From assembly GCA_964486865.1 (NCBI GenBank), contig CAZAOZ010000010.1, forward strand, positions 1 through 64,000: 64,000 nt of DNA, read 5' to 3'. The position numbers were made by a program, and so were the translations under genes. Under the pieces are notes generated by a model that saw only the letters and a list, made by a program, of their open reading frames with translations, was not told where the DNA came from and searched no databases. This DNA comes from Ga0077527 sp964486865. Its GTDB lineage: Bacteria > Pseudomonadota > Gammaproteobacteria > Burkholderiales > SG8-41. Numbering within the stretch: position 1 is the first letter of the stretch; the number at the start of each line of letters is the position of its first letter. Below, piece after piece: positions 58,660 to 64,000 of this stretch.

Positions 58660-59211
58660 TTATTTTCCGCCTGACAGTTGCAACTGCTGCATCAACGCGC
58701 TGGGCGTCAGTGCCGTATAGTCGTGGCGAATTTGCTCCAGCCGGACTGTCGGCTGCAACGCCGCCTGCACGGACTCGCGCAGCATGCCCAGCATTTTCGG
58801 GTTGGCGGACAGCACCACCAGACCGGATTTCCAGCTGCCGAACAGCTTTTTGACCTGCGCGGCTATTTCGTGGGCGAAGCGCCGCTCGATTTCCGCACGG
58901 TGCTGCGCGCGTTTCTCGCCGATGGGATGCATGGGGCCCAGCTGACGGCTGGTATTGCGTTCCGTGCGCACGCCGGGTGCATCGGCGCCCCTCGCCGCAG
59001 ACACGGCGTTGTTCAGGCCGGTCTGCTCGGCGAGGCGGTAGCGCGCCCGGGGCTGCGCGGTTTCCTCAAGGACGAAAAAGCGCGCCCGTAGTCCGTTGGC
59101 GACCACCACGCAACAGCGGTCGCTCAACACCCCGCCCCGGTGCGTCGCGCCGGTGGATGATTTTGCAGTGCTGCCTTTACGGACTGTCGCCATGGGGCTG
59201 GTCCCTTTCAT
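58660..59211 (-). CDS. Host attachment family protein
   Basis: 183 residues of the family annotated as required for attachment to host cells, with an eRF1/dom34-like fold. Seen: CCVVVANGLRARFFVLEE, HRAEIERRFAHEIAAQVKKL and SGLVVLSANPKMLGMLRESV. The biochemical role is not established. ATG overlaps the stop of the upstream small gene as ATGA. The pair has an FNR-like site upstream and sits between hsp20 and cbb3 genes. Confidence 0.8.
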   Translation of the reverse strand: MKGTSPMATVRKGSTAKSSTGATHRGGVLSDRCCVVVANGLRARFFVLEETAQPRARYRLAEQTGLNNAVSAARGADAPGVRTERNTSRQLGPMHPIGEKRAQHRAEIERRFAHEIAAQVKKLFGSWKSGLVVLSANPKMLGMLRESVQAALQPTVRLEQIRHDYTALTPSALMQQLQLSGGK

Positions 59212-59447
59212 GGCTGGACGTGGTGGCGTTTGAGCAATGCTTCAAGCTCGGCAGCGGCAGCACGTTCGTCATCCTTCCGGCATTCACCTGCACAGAGATC
59301 GCGGTAGCGCGCCGCACGGAAATAAGCCGCCGCTGTAACCAGATGCTGCTTTTCATCCTTGGGAATGACCACTTTTACGGAAACCCGCCGCCGCTTTGCC
59401 GGCTTGGCCGTCCTGATGTCTGATTTCAAAGGTTTTTTTTTGACCAT
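59208..59447 (-). CDS. Small basic cytoplasmic protein, function unknown
   Basis: 79 residues. Lys/Arg-rich N-terminus (VKKKPLKSDIRTAKPAKRRR) and a helical C-terminus (LVTAAAYFRAARYRDLCAGE) that faintly recalls DUF2934. The second Met is used because AGGAGG lies eight bases before it. Translationally coupled to the host-attachment gene. Confidence 0.6.
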   Translation of the reverse strand: MVKKKPLKSDIRTAKPAKRRRVSVKVVIPKDEKQHLVTAAAYFRAARYRDLCAGECRKDDERAAAAELEALLKRHHVQP

Positions 59448-59541
59448 GTGCATTACCTCCTGACACCACCCGATTCACGCACCGCCGTGTTCAACACAAA
59501 CTCCACAGCATCATGCTGCGCCCGGAGGCGATGGATGCGCC

Positions 59542-59555
59542 TTGACACAGGTCAA
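59542..59555. promoter_or_regulatory. FNR/DNR-type site upstream of the host-attachment pair
   Basis: TTGACACAGGTCAA, a TTGAC-N4-GTCAA site about 95 bases before the small basic protein start; it overlaps the end of the next gene upstream. Confidence 0.5.
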
Positions 59556-59791
59556 ACGGAACGATTGATCTGCGCGGACGAGCGCTGCAGAAAACAGGTG
59601 AAGGCGCTGGAAGCAGCGGCAATCCCCCAGAACATGAAGAATCCCAGCGAATAAACCGCGGTCGGCGACCAATGCACCGGCTGTCCGAGCAGGTACAGTT
59701 CCTGCGGGTCGATCAGGGTAAAGAACACCATTTCCGCGATGCCGCCGACGATGAACGACGGCCACAGTATCCAGATCAGTTGCTTGCCCAT
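59552..59791 (-). CDS. Small two-helix membrane protein downstream of the cco/fix cluster
   Basis: 79 residues from ATG 59791 (GGAG nine bases upstream). Two hydrophobic segments: QLIWILWPSFIVGGIAEMVF and AVYSLGFFMFWGIAAASSAF, joined by DPQELYLLGQPVHWSP. Proteins of this type are regular neighbours of fixH/ccoG in betaproteobacteria; the role in oxidase assembly is only inferred. Confidence 0.7.
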   Translation of the reverse strand: MGKQLIWILWPSFIVGGIAEMVFFTLIDPQELYLLGQPVHWSPTAVYSLGFFMFWGIAAASSAFTCFLQRSSAQINRSV

Positions 59792-59813
59792 GGTGATGGT
59801 CTCCTGCTCCGTT

Positions 59814-59972
59814 TCAAGTCTTCCCGGGACCATCGCGGGATTCCCCGCTCTCGTCCTCTGTCATTTTCCTGCGGAAAAACAAATACATCCAGACACCGAT
59901 GCCGATCACCACCACGATCGTCAGCAGGCTGAGCAGGCCGGCATCCGAACCAAACAGCAGCTTCCACGCCAT
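59814..59972 (-). CDS. DUF3149-type mini membrane protein
   Basis: 52 residues: MAWKLLFGSDAGLLSLLTIV at the N-terminus, one helix ending in VWMYLFFRRKM and a short acidic tail. The MAWKLLFG start and single helix fit the DUF3149 family. It lies 13 bases after fixH with a GGAGG-type ribosome site. Too short to be certain, but frame, start and hydrophobic profile are convincing. Confidence 0.72.
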   Translation of the reverse strand: MAWKLLFGSDAGLLSLLTIVVVIGIGVWMYLFFRRKMTEDESGESRDGPGKT

Positions 59973-59985
59973 GGGACACCTCCTC

Positions 59986-60504
59986 CTATTGCAGGTTTGC
60001 CGGTTTCAGCACGATGCGATCATGCATGGGAAACGCGGCATCGGCGGTCAGCCGCCATGCCGATTGCGCATCTTCGAGTACGAGGATCCGGCGTCCGTCA
60101 GCCAATCCCGGCGCAATGCCCTCATAGGTGCCGGGCCGGCCTTGCCGCAGCAATATCACGCCGTCCATGCCGGCACGCGTCGGATGCACGATGCGCAGAC
60201 TCAATAGGTCCGGCAACGGCACGCCCGCCGCGGCCGCCAGTTGCACGGTCACGCTGCGCCCTTCCCCGGACATCACGGCCGTGGCGCGATAGCCGCGCTG
60301 CGCCGCCAGCGCGTCGCGCTGTATCGCCTGATTGATCGCCATGCCCTGTTTGTAATAATCGTCAACGACCAGGCCGTCGCTGCTGGCCACCGCGATCCAG
60401 ATGGTTGCAAAACCCGCAACCACCACGGCCGCCGGACCCGCCATCAGCAGCCACGGCCACGGCTCCCGGTACCACGGTCCCGCATCGACTTCCGCGAATT
60501 TCAT
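59986..60504 (-). CDS. fixH: FixH-family cbb3 oxidase assembly protein
   Basis: 172 residues. N-terminal membrane helix in WPWLLMAGPAAVVVAGFATI, then the FixH motif DGLVVDDYYKQGMAINQAIQ and a periplasmic beta domain. ATG 60504 has GGAGG upstream. FixH family members aid copper insertion or maturation of cbb3 oxidase. Follows ccoG by 22 bases. Confidence 0.88.
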   Translation of the reverse strand: MKFAEVDAGPWYREPWPWLLMAGPAAVVVAGFATIWIAVASSDGLVVDDYYKQGMAINQAIQRDALAAQRGYRATAVMSGEGRSVTVQLAAAAGVPLPDLLSLRIVHPTRAGMDGVILLRQGRPGTYEGIAPGLADGRRILVLEDAQSAWRLTADAAFPMHDRIVLKPANLQ

Positions 60505-60526
60505 TCCAGCCTCCTTAATAGTTACC

Positions 60527-61948
60527 TTAGCGGACAAAAAACCGGGATTTTTCATCAGCCCTGACTTCCGTGCGTTCAATGTCATTGATGTGGAACATGA
60601 TCACATGCGAACCCGGCGCCAGACCCGCCGGATCCACGCGCACCACCACCGGAAACGCCTGCGTGGTCGCCGGCGGCACTGCGATCGGCTGCTGCACCAC
60701 CACTTCCAGCCCCGGCAAACCGCTGACGGCCACCTGGTAGCGGTGCGTGTTTTCGTCAGTATTGATGAACTGCAACCGGTACACGTTCTCGATGCGTCCG
60801 CCCGCTCCGTCGCGCACCATGGCGCCGCGGTCGCGCAGCACATCGACCTTCAGCGGACTCCTCAACAGCAACCCGGCGAAAAACGCAATCACGATGGCGA
60901 CCAGCAGTGCGCTGTAGATCAGCACGCGCGGACGCGCCACGTGGCGCCTGATGTCGCCATCGGCATACTTTCCCGCCACGGCATTTTCAGTGGAATACCG
61001 GATCAGGCCCCGCGGGTATCCCATGCGATCCATGACCTGATCGCAGCCGTCGATGCAGGCGGCGCAGCCGATGCATTCATACTGCAGCCCCTGGCGGATA
61101 TCGATGCCCGTGGGGCAGACCTGCACGCAGATATTGCAGTCCACGCAGTCGCCCAGCCCCAGCGCGTGCGGATCCGCTTTTCTCGTGCGCGAGCCGCGCG
61201 GTTCGCCGCGCTTCGCATCGTAGGTAATGACCAGCGTGTCGGAATCGAACATCACGCTCTGGAAGCGCGCGTACGGGCACATATACTTGCAGACCTGTTC
61301 GCGCATCCAGCCGGCATTGCCGTAGGTGGCGAATCCGTAGAAAAAAATCCAGAATGTCTCCCACGGCCCGAGCGTCCAGTTGACGAACGACACCGCCAAC
61401 GTGTTGATCGGCGTGAAATAGCCGACAAAGGTGAATCCCGTCCACAGGGCCAGCGCAATCCACACGCCGTGCTTGAATACCTTCAAGCCAACCTTGCGTG
61501 CGCCCGGCGACGACCGGTCGAGGCGCATGCGCTGCACATGATCGCCCTCGATCCTGCGCTCGATCCACATGAACATCTCGGTGTACACCGTCTGCGGGCA
61601 GGCATAGCCGCACCACAACCGGCCGGCTACCGCCGTAAACAGAAACAGCAGGTAGGCGGAAATGATCAGCAGCACCGTCAGGAATATGAAATCCTGCGGC
61701 CAGAACACCAACCCGAATATGTAGAACTTGCGGGATACGAGGTCAAACAATACAGCCTGACGGTCATTCCAGGTCAGCCACGGCATGCCGTAGAAAACGA
61801 TTTGCGTGGCAAGGACCAGCGCCACACGCCAGCGCGCAAACACTCCGGTTACAGCCCGGGCATAAATCTCCTTGCGGACTTCATACAGCGAGACTTCGAC
61901 TTCATCGACAGCCGACGCCGGCGGCGACGCGCGGTCCGGCGCAAGCAT
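60527..61948 (-). CDS. ccoG: Cytochrome c oxidase accessory protein CcoG (FixG/RdxA)
   Basis: 473 residues with about five helices and two 4Fe-4S motifs: CVDCNICVQVCPTGIDIR and CIGCAACIDGCDQVMDRM. A CGYACPQTVYTEMF segment is the conserved NapH-like motif. A C-terminal Ig-like periplasmic domain ends the protein. CcoG reduces Cu(II) during cbb3 assembly in studied bacteria. It starts next to the ccoP stop. Confidence 0.95.
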   Translation of the reverse strand: MLAPDRASPPASAVDEVEVSLYEVRKEIYARAVTGVFARWRVALVLATQIVFYGMPWLTWNDRQAVLFDLVSRKFYIFGLVFWPQDFIFLTVLLIISAYLLFLFTAVAGRLWCGYACPQTVYTEMFMWIERRIEGDHVQRMRLDRSSPGARKVGLKVFKHGVWIALALWTGFTFVGYFTPINTLAVSFVNWTLGPWETFWIFFYGFATYGNAGWMREQVCKYMCPYARFQSVMFDSDTLVITYDAKRGEPRGSRTRKADPHALGLGDCVDCNICVQVCPTGIDIRQGLQYECIGCAACIDGCDQVMDRMGYPRGLIRYSTENAVAGKYADGDIRRHVARPRVLIYSALLVAIVIAFFAGLLLRSPLKVDVLRDRGAMVRDGAGGRIENVYRLQFINTDENTHRYQVAVSGLPGLEVVVQQPIAVPPATTQAFPVVVRVDPAGLAPGSHVIMFHINDIERTEVRADEKSRFFVR

Positions 61949-62863
61949 TTACTTCCCGGCCTGACCCGAGATGCCGAGCACGTACGCGGTCAGCAGATGC
62001 ACCTTGCCTTCGTCGAGAAAATCCCTGTGCGCCGGCATCTGGTTGATCCGCCCCCTGACGATGGTTTCGGTGATGGCTGCCTCGGTGCCGCCATGCAGCC
62101 AGATGTCGTCGGTCAGGTTCGGTGCGCCGACCTGCTGGTTGCCCTTGCCGTCCGCACCATGACAGGCCGCGCAGACAGCCGCAAACTTCGGCTTGCCGCG
62201 TTGCGCGCGCAGGCCGTCATGGGTGCGTCCCGACAGCGACAGCACATGATGCACGACATCGCGTACGTCCTCGCCGCCGCCGACTGCAGCCCCCAGCGGC
62301 GGCATCACGCCGTTGCGGCCGCCGTTGATCGTTGCGCGCACGGCATCGGGCGTGCCGCCGTACAGCCAGTCGCCGTCGCGCAGATTGGGATAGCCGCGCG
62401 ATCCGCCGGCATCGGACCCGTGACACTGCGCGCAGTAATTCAGAAACAGGCGCTGGCCGATTTCACGCGCCTGCGGATCGGCCGCTACCGCCATCACGTC
62501 CTGCCTGAGGAACCGGTCAATGACCGGGCCGAAGGTCGCAGCCGCCTGTTTCTGCTCGTCTTCGTACTGGCCTTTGGAACTCCAGCCCAGATAACCCGTA
62601 TACGATCCCAGCCCCGGATAGAGCAGCAGGTAGGCAAAGGAGAACACTATCGTGATGTAGAACAGCCACATCCACCAGCTCGGCAGCGGGTTGTGCCATT
62701 CCTGCAGATCCTCGTCCCAGATATGACCGGTCGTGCCCGGCTTCTCTCCCGGAGCCAGCTTGCGCGTGGACATCACCTGCAACAGCACCGCGCAGGCCAG
62801 CAGGCTCGCTATGGTGATGATGGCGATATAAAAGCTCCAGCCGTCGTGGACAAAATCACTCAT
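61949..62863 (-). CDS. ccoP: cbb3-type cytochrome oxidase subunit III, diheme (CcoP)
   Basis: 304 residues. Two N-terminal helices (FYIAIITIASLLACAVLLQV and LPSWWMWLFYITIVFSFAYL) and two c-haem sites: CAQCHGSDAGGSRGYPNLRD and CAACHGADGKGNQQVGAPNL. It feeds electrons to CcoO/CcoN. Two-helix CcoP is the long betaproteobacterial form. Its ATG overlaps the ccoQ stop. Confidence 0.95.
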   Translation of the reverse strand: MSDFVHDGWSFYIAIITIASLLACAVLLQVMSTRKLAPGEKPGTTGHIWDEDLQEWHNPLPSWWMWLFYITIVFSFAYLLLYPGLGSYTGYLGWSSKGQYEDEQKQAAATFGPVIDRFLRQDVMAVAADPQAREIGQRLFLNYCAQCHGSDAGGSRGYPNLRDGDWLYGGTPDAVRATINGGRNGVMPPLGAAVGGGEDVRDVVHHVLSLSGRTHDGLRAQRGKPKFAAVCAACHGADGKGNQQVGAPNLTDDIWLHGGTEAAITETIVRGRINQMPAHRDFLDEGKVHLLTAYVLGISGQAGK

Positions 62864-63039
62864 TGTTGCGCCCCCCCTTTACGGGTCAGCTCCTGTTCAG
62901 CCAGATCGTCATCGAGCGGCAGGCGCGCCGCGGCCTCGAAATCAGCCTTGCGCCGACCGCTCCAGGCCCACCACACAATGCCGATGAACACGACAAACAG
63001 CACTGCCGTCCATATTGAACGCATCAGGTTGATGTCCAT
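62860..63039 (-). CDS. ccoQ: cbb3-type cytochrome oxidase subunit IV (CcoQ)
   Basis: 59 residues: MDINLMRSIWTAVLFVVFIG with one helix, then WWAWSGRRKADFEAAARLP and an acidic tail. Size, order between ccoO and ccoP, and the overlap of its stop with the ccoP start support the call. It stabilises the interaction of CcoP with the core in studied systems. Confidence 0.9.
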   Translation of the reverse strand: MDINLMRSIWTAVLFVVFIGIVWWAWSGRRKADFEAAARLPLDDDLAEQELTRKGGAQQ

Positions 63040-63042
63040 GGG

Positions 63043-63660
63043 TTACCTCACATTCCGCAATACGGTGCCGAGGCCCTGCAGATAGGCCACCAGGGCATCC
63101 ATTTCCGTCCTGCCCTTGACCGCTGCCGCGGCTCCGGCAACGTCCTCTTCGCTGTACGGTACTCCGAGCAGACGCAGCGCGCGCAGCTTCGCCGGCATGA
63201 TGTCCGCATCGACCTGGGCCGAGTTGAGCCATGCATAGCCCGGCATGTTCGATTCCGGCACCAGATCGCGGGGATTGGTCAGATGCACGCGATGCCAGTC
63301 ATCGGAATAGCGGCCGCCGACCCGCGCCAGGTCCGGCCCGGTACGCTTGCTGCCCCACAGGAACGGATGGTCATAGACGAATTCGCCCGCTACCGAATAA
63401 TGTCCATAACGCTCAGTCTCGGCGCGAAACGGCCGGATCATCTGCGAATGGCAGTTGTAGCAGCCTTCGCGGATGTAGATGTCGCGCCCGGACAGTTGCA
63501 GCGGCGTGTACGGCTTCAGCCCGCTGACCGGCTGCGTGGTCGATTTCTGGAAAAACAACGGCACGATCTCGACCAGACCGCCGAAGCTGATCGCCAGGAT
63601 CACCAGCGCGACGAGCAGGCCCAGATTCTTTTCGATAATTGCATGGCCCGAACTATCCAT
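63043..63660 (-). CDS. ccoO: cbb3-type cytochrome oxidase subunit II, monoheme (CcoO)
   Basis: 205 residues. N-terminal helix LGLLVALVILAISFGGLVEI, then the haem motif EGCYNCHSQMIRPFRAETER and the family segment GPDLARVGGRYSDDWHRVHL. The C-terminal MDALVAYLQGLG is conserved. Starts 53 bases after ccoN. Confidence 0.96.
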   Translation of the reverse strand: MDSSGHAIIEKNLGLLVALVILAISFGGLVEIVPLFFQKSTTQPVSGLKPYTPLQLSGRDIYIREGCYNCHSQMIRPFRAETERYGHYSVAGEFVYDHPFLWGSKRTGPDLARVGGRYSDDWHRVHLTNPRDLVPESNMPGYAWLNSAQVDADIMPAKLRALRLLGVPYSEEDVAGAAAAVKGRTEMDALVAYLQGLGTVLRNVR

Positions 63661-63713
63661 ACAGGCTCCCGATTTCTAAAATATGTTTAAAATCAACATG
63701 TCATATTGACACT

Positions 63714-64000
63714 TCAGGTGTGCGCCCCAGCCACGGCGGGTATCGGCGCATCTACCGGCCGCTGCCCGACGACGGTCTTGTACACGTTCCAGGCCATGAT
63801 CAGCATCCCGGAGAAATACAGTACGCCGCCGAGCAGCCGCACCGCGTAGTAGGGATAGGTGGCCTTCACCGATTCAACGAAGGCATAAGTCAGCGTGCCG
63901 TCAGGATTCACCGCGCGCCACATCAAACCCTGCATGACACCGGCAATCCACATGGCCGCGATATAGAGCACGATGCCGATGGTCGCCACCCAGAAATGCA
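63714..64000 (-). CDS. ccoN: cbb3-type cytochrome oxidase subunit I (CcoN), C-terminal end only
   Basis: About 95 C-terminal codons are in the window; the rest lies beyond 64000. The segment HFWVATIGIVLYIAAMWIAG and the helix near LLGGVLYFSGMLIMAWNVYK are the last two helices of CcoN. This is the high-affinity haem-copper catalytic subunit. Any start Met inside the window is internal. Confidence 0.94.
   Translation of the reverse strand, partial: HFWVATIGIVLYIAAMWIAGVMQGLMWRAVNPDGTLTYAFVESVKATYPYYAVRLLGGVLYFSGMLIMAWNVYKTVVGQRPVDAPIPAVAGAHT

Noticed and set aside
60401..63085. Very long plus-strand open frame (894 codons) across the fixH-ccoGPQ region
   Set aside because: Antisense to well-identified cbb3 genes; high-GC codon use keeps stops out of the opposite frame, and its product has Arg/His-rich composition without any domain.

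Overview
The window reads as GC-rich (roughly 60 percent) chromosome of a betaproteobacterium; the order cannot be fixed from sequence alone. The arguments are the block tpiA-secG-tRNA-Leu(GAG)-nuoABCDEF, a Bug/TctC solute-binding protein, FNR-controlled hemN, and a ccoNOQP-ccoG-fixH cluster. No transposase, integrase, phage gene, rRNA or CRISPR array was seen. Both window ends cut genes: nuoF at the left and ccoN at the right.

Layout. 1-6.6 kb (minus strand): complex I genes nuoF to nuoA, a tRNA-Leu, secG, tpiA and a methyltransferase. 6.6-13.1 kb: a TctC-type binding protein bracketed by two copies of a structured dispersed repeat, a homospermidine synthase carrying an in-frame triplication of that repeat's core, and an acylating aldehyde dehydrogenase plus acyl-CoA ligase pair resembling SauS/SauT. 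13.1-20.1 kb (minus): cusCBA-type Cu/Ag efflux, with a divergent P-II protein downstream and a small secreted protein upstream. 20.5-26.3 kb (plus): a four-gene molybdoenzyme operon whose catalytic subunit carries the GRGWG motif of the anaerobic arsenite oxidase ArxA. 26.4-36.3 kb: a two-component system, a Met/His/Gly-rich exported protein, an exported methyltransferase, a globin-coupled diguanylate cyclase, an RND pump with its adaptor, and thioredoxin 2. 36.4-48.1 kb (plus): a long copper/silver island with a CsoR-family repressor and palindromic operator, TolC-family protein, multicopper oxidase, cupredoxin, CusF, DUF411 protein with an in-frame UGA, YHS protein, several small His-rich exported proteins and a P1B ATPase. 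48.1-54.6 kb: a DNR-like regulator diverging from an extracellular electron transfer conduit (monoheme cytochrome, CymA/NapC tetraheme, MtoA/MtrA decaheme, MtoB/MtrB porin), then a Rieske protein and Cu-Zn SOD. 54.7-64 kb: TauE/SafE protein, hemN, fnr, a cytochrome, Hsp20, host-attachment protein, and the cbb3 oxidase cluster.

How the parts fit. The picture is a facultative or microaerophilic respirer that can take electrons from outside the cell (Mto conduit, probably Fe(II)) and from arsenite or a similar oxyanion (Arx-like enzyme). It passes them to the quinone pool, to complex I and to a high-affinity cbb3 oxidase, while living with copper and silver stress. Seven TTGAY-N4-RTCAA sites sit in front of the arx and cus regions, mtoD, hemN/fnr, hsp20 and the host-attachment pair. 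They suggest that FNR/DNR-type regulators tie these modules together.

The observations most worth a second look are four. First, a UGA replaces the first cysteine of the DUF411 metal-site motif and is followed by a 12-bp hairpin with the geometry of a bacterial SECIS. Second, a dispersed hairpin element shows compensatory base changes, and its 27-bp core is triplicated in frame in homospermidine synthase. Third, a repeat has been inserted at the nuoC-nuoD junction with duplication of the nuoD start. Fourth, there is the shared FNR-box regulon.
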